This document shows, piece after piece, positions 18,598-27,692 of a DNA stretch of 64,000 nt. Below the pieces are notes generated by a model that saw only the letters and a list, made by a program, of their open reading frames with translations, made no database searches and was not told where the DNA came from. This DNA is from Helicobacter pylori NQ4053. GTDB taxonomy: Bacteria; Campylobacterota; Campylobacteria; Campylobacterales; Helicobacteraceae. The stretch lies in assembly GCF_000274605.1 (NCBI RefSeq), contig NZ_AKNV01000001.1:62001-126000 (forward strand), read 5' to 3'. Made by a program: the position numbers and the translations under genes. Within the stretch, counting starts at the first letter, position 1; each line of letters begins with the position of its first letter.

Positions 18598-20961
18598 ATG
18601 TTAGAAAAGCTTTTAAGCGCTATCAAACAAAAAATTTCAAACTATTTTTTAGGGGTTTTGCCTAAAAGCTATTCTATGAGCGAAGAAAACAACATTTTAG
18701 GCTTGTATGATGAGCATTTTTTACTCACTAAAAACGAAAATTTAGTGGGCATCCTCCGTTTAGAAGGGGTTAGCTACACCCATTTAAGCACAGAGCAATT
18801 GCAAGATCTTTTCACCGAGCGCCAGATGGCGTTGGATTCTTTGGAAAAAGTCGTGGCGCGCCTCGTGGTTAAAAGGCGTAAAATTGATCACCAACAAAAC
18901 ATTCAATCTGATTCTCAATACTTGCAAGCGATCTTGAATCAATTTGAAAACAAAGAAGTGTATGAAAACCAGTATTTTTTAGTTTTAGAAAGCACTCACT
19001 CTTTGCATGGCGTTTTAGAGCATAAGAAAAAATCTTTCATGCATGCCAATAGGGAAAATTTTAAGGATATTCTCTCTTATAAAGCGCATTTTTTGCAAGA
19101 AACTTTAAAAAGCCTAGAAATCCAGCTCAAAAATTATGCCCCCAAACTCTTAAGCTCTAAAGAGGTTTTGAATTTTTATGCGGAATACATCAATGGGTTT
19201 GATCTCCCTTTAAAGCCCCTAGTAGGGGGGTATTTGAGCGATAGTTATATCGCTAGTTCTACCACTTTTGAAAAAGATTATTTCATTCAAGAAAGTTTTA
19301 ACCAAAAAACCTACAACCGCTTGATTGGCATTAAAGCTTATGAGAGCGAACGCATCACTTCTATAGCGGTGGGAGCGCTTTTATACCAAGAAACGCCTTT
19401 AGATATTATCTTTTCTATAGAGCCTATGAGTGCGCATAAAACGCTGGGTTTTTTAAAAGAGAGAGCCAAGTTTAGCATGTCTAATCTTGTTAAAAACGAG
19501 CTACTAGAATACCAAGAATTAGTCAAAACCAAACGCCTATCCATGCAAAAATTCGCCCTAAACATTCTTATCAAAGCCCCCAGTTTAGAGGATTTAGACG
19601 CTCAAACCAGCTTAGTTTTAGGGCTTTTATTTAAAGAAAACTTAGTGGGCGTTATAGAAACTTTTGGCTTGAAAGGGGGGTATTTTTCCTTTTTCCCTGA
19701 ACGCATCCATTTAAACCACCGCTTGCGTTTTTTAACCTCTAAAGCCCTAGCGTGTTTAATGGTGTTTGAAAGGCAAAATTTAGGCTTTAAGGCTAATTCA
19801 TGGGGGAATAGCCCTTTGAGCGTGTTTAAAAATTTGGATTATTCCCCTTTTTTATTCAATTTCCACAACCAAGAAGTGAGCCACAAGAACGCTAAAGAAA
19901 TCGCCAGAGTGAACGGGCATACTCTAATCATAGGGGCTACCGGGAGCGGTAAAAGCACGCTGATTAGCTTTTTAATGATGAGCGCTTTGAAATACCAAAA
20001 CATGCGCCTTTTAGCCTTTGACAGGATGCAAGGGTTGTATTCTTTCACCAAATTTTTTAAAGGGCATTACCATGACGGCCAATCTTTTAGTATTAACCCC
20101 TTTTGTTTAGAGCCTAATTTGCAGAATTTGGAATTTTTGCAATCCTTCTTTTTGAGCATGTTTGATCTTGCCCCTTCAAGGGATAAAGAAGCCTTGGAAG
20201 ATATGAATGCGATTTCTAGCGCGATTAAGAGCCTTTATGAGACCTTATACCCTAAAGCCTTTAGTTTGCTAGACTTTAAAGAAACGCTTAAAAGAACCTC
20301 ATCTAACCAACTGGGCTTGAGCTTGGAGCCGTATTTGAATAACCCCCTTTTTAACGCTTTGAATGACGCGTTCAATTCCAACGCTTTTTTAAATGTAATC
20401 AACTTAGACGCTATCACCCAAAACCCTAAAGACTTAGGGCTTTTAGCCTATTATTTGTTTTATAAAATCTTAGAAGAATCCAGGAAAAACGACAGCGGTT
20501 TTTTGGTTTTTTTAGACGAGTTTAAATCCTATGTGGAAAACGATTTACTGAACACCAAAATCAACGCTTTAATCACGCAAGCCAGGAAAGCTAATGGCGT
20601 GGTGGTGTTGGCTTTGCAAGACATTTACCAATTAAGCGGGGTTAAAAACGCCCATAGTTTTTTAAGCAACATGGGGACTCTCATTTTGTATCCGCAAAAA
20701 AACGCTAGGGAATTGAAACACCATTTCAATGTGCCTTTGAGCGAGACTGAAATTTCTTTTTTAGAAAACACCCCTTTGTATGCCAGACAGGTTTTAGTCA
20801 AAAATCTGGGTAATGGGAGTTCTAACATGATTGATGTGAGTTTGGAGGGCTTGGGGCGTTATTTGAAAATCTTTAATTCAGATTCTAGCCATGTCAATAA
20901 AGTGAAAGCGTTACAAAAAGACTACCCTACAGAGTGGCGTGAGAAACTTTTGAAGAGTTAG
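18598..20961 (+). CDS. comB4: ComB4, VirB4-type ATPase of the DNA-uptake system
   Basis: 787 residues. Powers DNA import across the outer membrane in transformation. The Walker A motif GATGSGKS is at about residues 446-453 and Walker B FLVFLDEF at about 634-641, followed by the motif region NALITQARKANGVVVLALQD. The N-terminal half is the VirB4 (CagE/TrbE) domain. It follows comB3 by one base. Length is normal for the family. Confidence 0.93.
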   Translation: MLEKLLSAIKQKISNYFLGVLPKSYSMSEENNILGLYDEHFLLTKNENLVGILRLEGVSYTHLSTEQLQDLFTERQMALDSLEKVVARLVVKRRKIDHQQNIQSDSQYLQAILNQFENKEVYENQYFLVLESTHSLHGVLEHKKKSFMHANRENFKDILSYKAHFLQETLKSLEIQLKNYAPKLLSSKEVLNFYAEYINGFDLPLKPLVGGYLSDSYIASSTTFEKDYFIQESFNQKTYNRLIGIKAYESERITSIAVGALLYQETPLDIIFSIEPMSAHKTLGFLKERAKFSMSNLVKNELLEYQELVKTKRLSMQKFALNILIKAPSLEDLDAQTSLVLGLLFKENLVGVIETFGLKGGYFSFFPERIHLNHRLRFLTSKALACLMVFERQNLGFKANSWGNSPLSVFKNLDYSPFLFNFHNQEVSHKNAKEIARVNGHTLIIGATGSGKSTLISFLMMSALKYQNMRLLAFDRMQGLYSFTKFFKGHYHDGQSFSINPFCLEPNLQNLEFLQSFFLSMFDLAPSRDKEALEDMNAISSAIKSLYETLYPKAFSLLDFKETLKRTSSNQLGLSLEPYLNNPLFNALNDAFNSNAFLNVINLDAITQNPKDLGLLAYYLFYKILEESRKNDSGFLVFLDEFKSYVENDLLNTKINALITQARKANGVVVLALQDIYQLSGVKNAHSFLSNMGTLILYPQKNARELKHHFNVPLSETEISFLENTPLYARQVLVKNLGNGSSNMIDVSLEGLGRYLKIFNSDSSHVNKVKALQKDYPTEWREKLLKS

Positions 20962-20985
20962 TTTTAAAAGTCAGTTTCAATATCG

Positions 20986-21122
20986 TGTGAAACACTCCTA
21001 TTCAGATGGCTAAGGCACACAAGAAATTAGGGGACTCTGCTGTATTCCTACCCTGAAGCGTTACCCTAAATTCCTATTGCATAGGTCTAAATAAGAGCTT
21101 AGGGATCATTTTAGCCATAAAA
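20986..21122. other. Structured intergenic element, candidate non-coding RNA (strand undetermined)
   Basis: Between comB4 and the next promoter lies DNA less AT-rich than other gaps. An 8-bp outer pair, ATGGCTAA (about 21004) with TTAGCCAT (about 21113), encloses two inner stems. One is GAAATTAGGG pairing with CCCTAAATTC through a single A-A mismatch; the other is CCTAT-TGC-ATAGG. No open frame explains it. No strong promoter is evident on either side, so an RNA gene is possible but not proven. Confidence 0.4.
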
Positions 21123-21196
21123 AGCTTATGTTTTCATTAAAAATGTTATGATACGCTCAAATAGTCAAGCAAAAAATGTCAATTAAAAGGGTTAGA

Positions 21197-22606
21197 TTGA
21201 AAATATTCGTTCTGTTGATGTCGGTAATTTTAGGAATATCATTAACAGGTTGCATAGGCTATCGTATGGACTTAGAACATTTTAACACGCTCTATTATGA
21301 AGAAAGCCCCAAACAAGCTTATGAATATTCCAAACAATTCACTAAGAAAAAAAAGAACGCTCTTTTATGGGACTTGCAAAACGGCTTGAGTGCTTTATAC
21401 GCCAGAGATTACGAGACTTCTTTAGGGGTATTAGATCAAGCCGAGCAACGCTTTGATAAAACCCAAAGCGCTTTCACAAGAGGGGCTGGTTATGTGGGCG
21501 CTACCATGATTAATGATAACGTGCGCGCTTATGGGGGGAATATTTATGAGGGCGTTTTAATCAATTATTACAAAGCGATAGACTACATGCTTTTAAACGA
21601 TAGCGCGAAAGCTAGGGTGCAATTCAACCGCGCGAACGAACGCCAGCGCAGGGCTAAAGAATTTTATTATGAGGAAGTGCAAAAAGCCATTAAAGAGATC
21701 GATTCTAGCAAAAAGCACAATATTAATATGGAACGCTCTAGGGTAGAAGTGAGCGAGATTTTAAACAACACCTATTCTAATTTAGACAAATACGAAGCTT
21801 ATCAAGGCTTGCTTAACCCGGCGGTTTCGTATCTTTCAGGGTTGTTTTACGCTTTAGATGGGGATAAAAATAAGGGGTTAGGCTATCTTAATGAAGCCTA
21901 TGGGATCAGTCAAAGCCCTTTCGTGGCTAAAGACTTGGTTTTTTTCAAAAACCCTAACAGAAGCCATTTCACTTGGATCATCATTGAAGATGGTAAAGAG
22001 CCGCAAAAAAGCGAATTTAAAATTGATGTGCCTATTTTTATGATTGATTCGGTTTATAACGTGAGTATAGCCTTGCCCAAGCTAGAAAAAGGGGAAGCGT
22101 TTTATCAAAATTTCACCTTAAAAGATGGAGAAAAAGTAACGCCCTTTGACACTTTAGCCTCAATAGATGCGGTGGTCGCCAGCGAATTCAGGAAGCAATT
22201 GCCCTACATTATCACTAGGGCTATTTTATCGGCCACTTTTAAAGTGGGCATGCAAGCGGTGGCGAACTATTATTTGGGGTTTGTTGGAGGGTTAGTAACT
22301 TCGTTGTATTCAGGTGTTAGCACCTTTGCAGACACCAGAAACACGAGCATTTTTGCCCATAAAATCTATCTTATGCGTATCAAAAATAAAGCTTTTGAAA
22401 ATTATGAAGTTCGAGCTGATTCTATTGACGCTTTTTCGTTTTCATTAAGGCCTTGTAAAAGATCGCTTGAAAGCCCCAAAGTCATTGATGCTAGGGAATT
22501 GCTTTCTGGGTTTGTAACAGCCCCACAAATCCTTTGCTCTAACCGCCATAATATTTTATATGTGCGCAGCTTTAAAAACGGGTTTGTTTTGAGTCATTTA
22601 AAATGA
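21197..22606 (+). CDS. Lipoprotein with TPR-like N-terminal region, function unknown
   Basis: 469 residues from TTG at 21197, which follows AAAAGGG; an upstream ATG at 21176 has no such site. The signal peptide ends in the lipobox LTGC, so the mature protein is acylated. The N-terminal half contains helical, charged repeats suggestive of TPR-like packing (ALYARDYETSLGVLDQAEQ, VQFNRANERQRRAKEF). A later segment around residues 320-360 is Ala/Gly-rich and hydrophobic. A -10-like TATGAT lies at 21148-21153. Locus matches HP0018. Confidence 0.75.
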   Translation: MKIFVLLMSVILGISLTGCIGYRMDLEHFNTLYYEESPKQAYEYSKQFTKKKKNALLWDLQNGLSALYARDYETSLGVLDQAEQRFDKTQSAFTRGAGYVGATMINDNVRAYGGNIYEGVLINYYKAIDYMLLNDSAKARVQFNRANERQRRAKEFYYEEVQKAIKEIDSSKKHNINMERSRVEVSEILNNTYSNLDKYEAYQGLLNPAVSYLSGLFYALDGDKNKGLGYLNEAYGISQSPFVAKDLVFFKNPNRSHFTWIIIEDGKEPQKSEFKIDVPIFMIDSVYNVSIALPKLEKGEAFYQNFTLKDGEKVTPFDTLASIDAVVASEFRKQLPYIITRAILSATFKVGMQAVANYYLGFVGGLVTSLYSGVSTFADTRNTSIFAHKIYLMRIKNKAFENYEVRADSIDAFSFSLRPCKRSLESPKVIDARELLSGFVTAPQILCSNRHNILYVRSFKNGFVLSHLK

Positions 22607-22711
22607 TTCCAAAACACCCAAAGAAATTTTTAGTTTTTAAGTGTCGTTGGCATTAAACACAAACACGATATAATTATAAAACGATACGAAAACCTAAATT
22701 AAGGGGAAGTC

Positions 22712-23677
22712 ATGGCTGATAGTTTAGCGGGCATTGATCAAGTTACGAGTTTGCATAAAAATAACGAGTTGCAATTATTGTGTTTCAGGCTGGGTAAAAA
22801 CAAGGATTTGTATGCGGTCAATGTCTTTAAGATCCGTGAAGTGGTGAAATACCATGGCAATCTCACCATCATCAGCCACGAAAACAATTCGCTCGTTGAG
22901 GGCTTGATCATTATAAGAGAGCTCACCATTCCTTTGATTGACATGAAAAAATGGTTTTATTATGACAGCCAGAACAAGAGCAAGGATTTACGCCCTTACA
23001 GGATAGAAAAAGAAAAAGGCGAAGACGATATTGTCATGATTTGTGAGTTTTCTCGCTGGACCATAGGGGTCAGGATCTATGAAGCGGATAGGATTTTGAG
23101 CAAGAAATGGACTGAAATGGAGCAAAGCGCTGGGCTAGGGGGATCTGCAGGCAATAACAAGCTCGTGAGCCGCACGCGCTATTTTGATGGGCGCTTGGTG
23201 CAAGTGGTGGATATTGAAAAAATGCTTATAGACGTGTTCCCTTGGATTGAAGATGAAAAACACAACGATTTAGAGACGCTTTCTAAAATCCATTCTAACC
23301 AATGCGTTTTGCTCGCTGATGACTCCCCAAGCGTTTTAAAAACCATGCAAATGATTTTAGACAAGCTGGGCGTCAAGCATATAGATTTTATCAATGGTAA
23401 AACCTTACTAGAGCATTTATTCAACCCAACAACCGATGTGGGCAATATTGGCCTGATTATTACCGATTTAGAAATGCCAGAAGCGAGCGGTTTTGAAGTG
23501 ATCAAACAGGTTAAAAACGATCCTTTGACTTCAAAAATCCCTATCGTGGTCAATTCTTCTATGAGCGGGAGCTCTAATGAAGACATGGCTAGGAGTTTGA
23601 AGGCCGATGATTTCATCTCCAAGTCTAACCCTAAAGACATCCAGCGAGTGGTTAAGCAATTTTTGGAATTAGCATGA
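22712..23677 (+). CDS. cheV: CheV chemotaxis coupling protein
   Basis: 321 residues. The N-terminal CheW-like domain (about 15-170) couples receptors to CheA; the C-terminal receiver domain (about 195-320) has VLLADDSPSVLK, the phospho-acceptor region LIITDLEMPEASGF (Asp near 253) and IVVNSSMSGSS. H. pylori has three CheV proteins; by locus this is CheV1 (HP0019). A TATAAT box at 22669-22674 and an AAGGGGAAG site precede it. It overlaps nspC by 4 bp (ATGA). Confidence 0.92.
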   Translation: MADSLAGIDQVTSLHKNNELQLLCFRLGKNKDLYAVNVFKIREVVKYHGNLTIISHENNSLVEGLIIIRELTIPLIDMKKWFYYDSQNKSKDLRPYRIEKEKGEDDIVMICEFSRWTIGVRIYEADRILSKKWTEMEQSAGLGGSAGNNKLVSRTRYFDGRLVQVVDIEKMLIDVFPWIEDEKHNDLETLSKIHSNQCVLLADDSPSVLKTMQMILDKLGVKHIDFINGKTLLEHLFNPTTDVGNIGLIITDLEMPEASGFEVIKQVKNDPLTSKIPIVVNSSMSGSSNEDMARSLKADDFISKSNPKDIQRVVKQFLELA

Positions 23678-24891
23678 AAAAATACAGCGCTATCCCCACC
23701 CCTTGCTATGTGCTAGAGAGCGAACGCTTAGAAAAAAACGCCAAGATTTTAGAAATCGTGCACCAACAAAGCGGGGCAAAGGTTTTGCTCGCTTTAAAAG
23801 GGTATGCGTTTTGGCGTGAGTTTGGGATTTTGAGGCAAAGATTGAACGGGTGTTGCGCGAGCGGTCTTTATGAGGCTAGGCTCGCTTTTGAAGAATTTGG
23901 AGGGCGAGAGAGCCACAAAGAAATTTGCGTTTATAGCCCGGCTTTCAAAGAGGCTGAAATGAGCGCGATTTTACCCTTAGCGACAAGCATTATTTTTAAC
24001 TCTTTTCACCAATACGCCACCTATAAAGATAGGATTTTGGATAAAAACAAGCAATTAGAAAACTTGGGCTTAAGCCCCATTAAAATGGGCTTAAGGATCA
24101 ACCCTCTCTATAGCGAAGTAACCCCAGCGATCTATAACCCATGCTCTAAAGTGAGCCGGTTAGGGATTACGCCTAGCGGATTTGAAAAGGGGGTGAAAGA
24201 GCATGGCTTAGAGGGGGTGAGCGGGTTGCATTTCCATACGCATTGCGAGCAAAACGCTGACGCTTTGTGCCGGACTTTAGAGCATGTAGAAAAGCATTTC
24301 AAGCCCTATTTAGAAAACATGGCGTGGGTGAATTTTGGTGGGGGGCATCATATCACTAAGAGCGATTATGATGTGAATTTGCTCATCCAAACGATTAAGG
24401 ATTTTAAAGAGCGTTATCATAATATAGAAGTGATCTTAGAGCCTGGGGAAGCCATAGGGTGGCAATGCGGGTTTTTAATCGCAAGCGTGATAGACATCGT
24501 TCAAAACGATCAAGAAATTGCGATTTTAGACGCTTCTTTTAGCGCTCACATGCCTGATTGCTTAGAAATGCCTTATCGCCCTAGTATCCTTAAAATTTCC
24601 GTAGAAAATGATGAAGAGCTTGTTGAAGTTGAAAAGGGCGAAAATCAAGGGGCGTTTTCTTATTTTTTAGGCGGTCCTACTTGTTTAGCGGGGGATTTTA
24701 TGGGGAGCTTTAGTTTTGATACGCCTTTAAAAAGGGGCGATAAAATCGTGTTTCAAGACATGCTCCATTATACGATTGTCAAAAGCAACTCGTTTAATGG
24801 CGTGCCGCTCCCAAGCCTGGCTAAAATAGACTCGCAAGGTTTTAAAATCCTCAAAAACTTTTCTTATGAAGATTATAAAAACAGGAATTAA
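23674..24891 (+). CDS. nspC: NspC, carboxynorspermidine/carboxyspermidine decarboxylase
   Basis: 405 residues. PLP-dependent fold type III decarboxylase in the alternative polyamine pathway. The PLP lysine lies in VLLALKGYAFW (Lys42), with HFHTHCEQNAD and ILEPGEAIGWQCGF as further active-site motifs. Translation is coupled to cheV through ATGA. aguA at 52213, acting on agmatine, is plausibly in the same polyamine route. Confidence 0.9.
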   Translation: MKKYSAIPTPCYVLESERLEKNAKILEIVHQQSGAKVLLALKGYAFWREFGILRQRLNGCCASGLYEARLAFEEFGGRESHKEICVYSPAFKEAEMSAILPLATSIIFNSFHQYATYKDRILDKNKQLENLGLSPIKMGLRINPLYSEVTPAIYNPCSKVSRLGITPSGFEKGVKEHGLEGVSGLHFHTHCEQNADALCRTLEHVEKHFKPYLENMAWVNFGGGHHITKSDYDVNLLIQTIKDFKERYHNIEVILEPGEAIGWQCGFLIASVIDIVQNDQEIAILDASFSAHMPDCLEMPYRPSILKISVENDEELVEVEKGENQGAFSYFLGGPTCLAGDFMGSFSFDTPLKRGDKIVFQDMLHYTIVKSNSFNGVPLPSLAKIDSQGFKILKNFSYEDYKNRN

Positions 24892-24897
24892 AGCTTT

Positions 24898-24939
24898 TAA
24901 TTAAGTTTTTTTAATTAAGTTTTTTTAATTAAGTTTTTT
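24898..24939. repeat. Three tandem copies of a 14-bp unit across the lpxE stop codon
   Basis: The unit TTAATTAAGTTTTT is repeated three times between the convergent genes nspC and lpxE. The last codons of lpxE (KKLN and stop) are encoded by one copy, so copy-number change leaves the protein end unchanged. Confidence 0.85.
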
Positions 24940-25500
24940 GGGGCTTGTAAAAAGGCTTACGCATAACATTCCAGTGCCAAGCCCAGCCAACACCGCGCCA
25001 ATGGTGTGCATGTCTAAATAAATGCGAGCGAGCATGGTTAAAGGGACTAGGGGCAAGAGCCACAAGTATTTTTTAAAAGAATAACGGCGCATTAAAAACG
25101 CCACCGCCAAACCCACCATAGACGAATGCCCGCTTGGCATGTTGAAATTACCCCCATAAGGGCGCTCGCCCAAACGCTGCTCATTGATTGTTACATGGTT
25201 TAAGGCTCTTTTGGTGGCATGCGTGAGAAAAGTTGTAGCGATAGAAGCGTTAGCGACTTGAAAAAGCCCTATCGCATCTCTTTGAATCAAGGGAATCGCC
25301 ACAGATAAAATCGTGGGGATAAAGCGCGCGTAATGCTCGGTGAAATGAAACACCAAAGGCACGCTTTGGTGTTTAGGGACTTTAGGGAAAGGCACAAAAA
25401 CACCCAGCAAAATCAAGCCCAAACTGAGCGCTAACAAAGTTTTAGAAAAGCTTTTGGGCAGGCTTTCACAAAATTTTTGTTTAAATAAGAATTTTTTCAT
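24925..25500 (-). CDS. lpxE: LpxE, lipid A 1-phosphatase
   Basis: 191 residues. A PAP2-type membrane phosphatase that removes the lipid A 1-phosphate on the periplasmic side. The three-part motif is visible: GERPYG, then PSGHSS, then ARIYLDMHTIGAVLAG with the catalytic His. Several membrane helices are present, including LALSLGLILLGVFVPF. It lies 10 bp downstream of eptA. In H. pylori the two act in sequence to give cationic-peptide-resistant lipid A. Confidence 0.92.
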   Translation of the reverse strand: MKKFLFKQKFCESLPKSFSKTLLALSLGLILLGVFVPFPKVPKHQSVPLVFHFTEHYARFIPTILSVAIPLIQRDAIGLFQVANASIATTFLTHATKRALNHVTINEQRLGERPYGGNFNMPSGHSSMVGLAVAFLMRRYSFKKYLWLLPLVPLTMLARIYLDMHTIGAVLAGLGTGMLCVSLFTSPKKLN

Positions 25501-25510
25501 GAGTGTTATT

Positions 25511-27082
25511 TTACTCTTTTTTGTGTTTAAATAAATCTAAAGAAGGGCGATAAACAACGCTTGGGTTTTTAAAATCTTCAAACACCCCTAAAACGCTATG
25601 GAAAATCACGTTTTGATTAATGGGGGTTTGGGTTTGAATGATGGAATGCTTCTCTTTAAAAAGATCATTGGCATAAACGATAAAGGGGATCTCGTATTGC
25701 TCTTTGGGGGCGATGCTTTTAGGAATGCCATGCAAATAGAACGCTTCTTCGCCCAAACTTTCGCCATGATCGCTTAAATAAATCATTAGGGCGGGCTGTT
25801 TGGCTTTTTCAAGCATGCTAATGATTTTGTCTAACAGATAGTCGTTGTAAAAAATGGTGTTGTCATAGGCGTTAATCAGGCTTTCTTTGGAGCAAGAAGA
25901 TAAATCAGCGCTTGAGCAATAGGGCTTAAACACCCTAAAATTTAAAGGCACTTTGTTGTCATAGTTGGGGCCATGCGAGCCGGCAAGGTGTAAGATGAGC
26001 AAGACATTTTCATTAGAGTGTTCTTTTAAAAGGTCAGGCAAATTATAGAGTAAGGATTCATCATAAGGAGCGATCGCTTCGCAATTGGGGCATTTTTGAA
26101 TCAATTCGTAGTTTTTACGATAGCTGGTAACCTTAACGTTCTTTTCGCCGTCATTCGCGCTATACCAAAAGACTTTGATACCCGCTTTAGTCAAGTAAGT
26201 TGGCAAATTTTCATAAACGCCCAAGCTGTTTTTAAAAGAAGAATCTAAAATGCATTCCAAACTCGCTGTCGTGTAAGTGGCGCAAGAAGTGGCGTTAAAA
26301 AGGGTGAGTTCATGATTTTCTAAGCGTTTGCTTAATCTTGGGGTGGTGGGTTTTTGATAGCCATAAAGGGCGTAATTGCGCTTCCTAGCGCTTTCGCCAA
26401 TGACTAGCACCACAAACGAATGAGAATGGTTGGGCGAAAAGAGAGGGAGCGGCTTGATAGTGGGGGCGAAAAATTTAAGAGCGCTCACTCTAAAGGCGTT
26501 CACGCTATAAGCGAAGGGCAGGATTAAGCCCCCTATGAATTTCGCATGCTTGTCAAACCACAGCCAATTTTTAGCGTTCATAAAAGCGCTAGCGATAAAG
26601 ATAAACACTAACGCCAAGATCGCTAAGAATGGCGCTTTTTTAGAAGAATTTTTAAGGGGGATTTTATAGATGATATAGCCAGGCAACACCCCAAAAACAA
26701 CGATAAAAAGGAATAATTTAACGCTCAAAAAGCCTAAAACTTCATGCGTGTTGGTGTTTAAGACATTGCCCATCATGCTCTTATTTAAAAACACCTTATA
26801 AGCGCTAATGAAATAGAAAGCGACAGAATTGAGCCAACTAAAAACTATCGCGCTCCAACGCATCAAAGAAGCAGAGATCAAGCCTAACGCCAAAAAAAGA
26901 GCGCCATTGACGCAAAAAAGCACGATAACCATCATGGCTATAAAACTAACCTGGTTGCTTTCTTTATAAATGTAAGCGAACAAAGGGAAATGGTATAAAA
27001 CGCCAAAAATAAGGCTATAGAGCAAACCGGCTTGCAGACAACTTAGGGGCTTTAAAAACTTCAGATGGAATAATGATGTCAA
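25511..27082 (-). CDS. eptA: EptA, lipid A phosphoethanolamine transferase
   Basis: 523 residues. Adds phosphoethanolamine to the 1-position after LpxE has cleared it, lowering surface charge. Five N-terminal membrane helices are followed by a periplasmic sulfatase-like domain with LVIGESARKRNYALYGY, the nucleophile Thr region ATSCATYTTASLECI, and SDHGESLGE as metal ligand. The start is TTG at 27082, six bases after AAGGGG. It precedes lpxE in the same operon. Confidence 0.92.
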   Translation of the reverse strand: MTSLFHLKFLKPLSCLQAGLLYSLIFGVLYHFPLFAYIYKESNQVSFIAMMVIVLFCVNGALFLALGLISASLMRWSAIVFSWLNSVAFYFISAYKVFLNKSMMGNVLNTNTHEVLGFLSVKLFLFIVVFGVLPGYIIYKIPLKNSSKKAPFLAILALVFIFIASAFMNAKNWLWFDKHAKFIGGLILPFAYSVNAFRVSALKFFAPTIKPLPLFSPNHSHSFVVLVIGESARKRNYALYGYQKPTTPRLSKRLENHELTLFNATSCATYTTASLECILDSSFKNSLGVYENLPTYLTKAGIKVFWYSANDGEKNVKVTSYRKNYELIQKCPNCEAIAPYDESLLYNLPDLLKEHSNENVLLILHLAGSHGPNYDNKVPLNFRVFKPYCSSADLSSCSKESLINAYDNTIFYNDYLLDKIISMLEKAKQPALMIYLSDHGESLGEEAFYLHGIPKSIAPKEQYEIPFIVYANDLFKEKHSIIQTQTPINQNVIFHSVLGVFEDFKNPSVVYRPSLDLFKHKKE

Positions 27083-27209
27083 ACACGCCCCTTAAAATCA
27101 ATCAATCTTAGGATTATATCGTAGGTATGGGGATTTTATGGTTTATTTTAAAGTGGAAAGTGCGTTTTTTAGGGTGGTTGCATTTAAGGGCTTTAAAGCG
27201 CGTTGGTTG

Positions 27210-27246
27210 TAGGATTTCATCACGCCCCATAGTTAGGATATGGGGC
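27210..27246 (+). promoter_or_regulatory. aapA promoter and 5'-end hairpin
   Basis: A -10-like TAGGAT preceded by TG (27210-27215) predicts a start near A27222. The RNA would then begin almost at once with a perfect 8-bp stem-loop, GCCCCATA (27224-27231) and TATGGGGC (27239-27246), closing a 7-base loop. A 5' stem-loop is characteristic of AapA toxin mRNAs. Confidence 0.65.
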
Positions 27247-27296
27247 AAATCCAAATAAGGAGCATGCCATGAAGCGTAAAAATGGCAAACGCTCTT
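27222..27296 (-). ncRNA. isoA: IsoA-type antisense RNA (antitoxin), predicted
   Basis: On the minus strand a perfect TATAAT (plus coordinates 27304-27309) lies inside the toxin coding region and predicts an RNA starting near A27296. Running through the toxin start codon and Shine-Dalgarno, it would end at the complement of the 5' hairpin (27224-27246), giving about 75 nt. Known IsoA RNAs are about 80 nt, fully complementary to the 5' part of AapA mRNA, and block its translation. The ends are inferred, not measured. Confidence 0.7.
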
Positions 27297-27361
27297 GGAA
27301 ACTATTATACCTTGAAATTTCTTTTTCTTGGTTTAAGGTAGTGTTTTTGATGAAACGCTAA
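27269..27361 (+). CDS. aapA: AapA-family type I toxin peptide (30 residues)
   Basis: ATG at 27269 follows a perfect AAGGAG at six bases. The 30-residue peptide (MKRKNGKRSWKLLYLEISF..., ending FLMKR) has a basic head, a hydrophobic body and a basic tail, and resembles the H. pylori AapA toxins, which act on the inner membrane. Bases 27282-27301 are almost fully complementary to 27362-27379 just past the stop (core AACGCTCTT/AAGAGCGTT), fitting the long-range 5'-3' pairing that keeps AapA mRNA inactive. An out-of-frame ATG-CCA-TGA overlaps the start. All elements look intact. Confidence 0.82.
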   Translation: MKRKNGKRSWKLLYLEISFSWFKVVFLMKR

Positions 27362-27379
27362 TTTCTAAGAGCGTTCCAT

Positions 27380-27666
27380 AAGCCTAAAAAGCTTAGGGGT
27401 TTCCTTGTGGGTGGTTTGTCCTTGACTTTGGGGCGTTTTCATTGGGTTATAAAAATGATCGCTTGAATAACGCTAATTTTTATTTAGATTGTAAAAAACG
27501 CCTTTGAGTATTTTTTGTGATTAACGCTTGAAGTCAAAAAACTTTGTTTGGTGGAAAAATTAAAAAAGTTTAGAAAAATAAAAACTTTATGAAAAGATTA
27601 AAAAGCGAGTGGGAAGTCAGCGTAAAAAGATTAACCCCCTAAAAAAGAGAGGGTTCAAAAAAGAAA
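27380..27666. other. Intergenic region between aapA and the hopD-like gene
   Basis: After the toxin gene a small hairpin, CCTAA-AAAGC-TTAGG (near 27382-27396), may end its mRNA. The remainder is AT-rich with no credible gene. The final part (27646-27662) carries a GAGAGGGTTC plus A-run element also found downstream of hopZ. Confidence 0.45.
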
Positions 27667-27681
27667 TCCCTTAAAAAGGGA
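27667..27681 (-). terminator. Terminator of the hopD-like gene
   Basis: On the minus strand TCCCTT pairs with AAGGGA around a 3-base loop and is followed by TTTCTTTTTT, a good intrinsic terminator 11 bp past the stop codon. Confidence 0.75.
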
Positions 27682-27692
27682 GTTTTAAGTTT

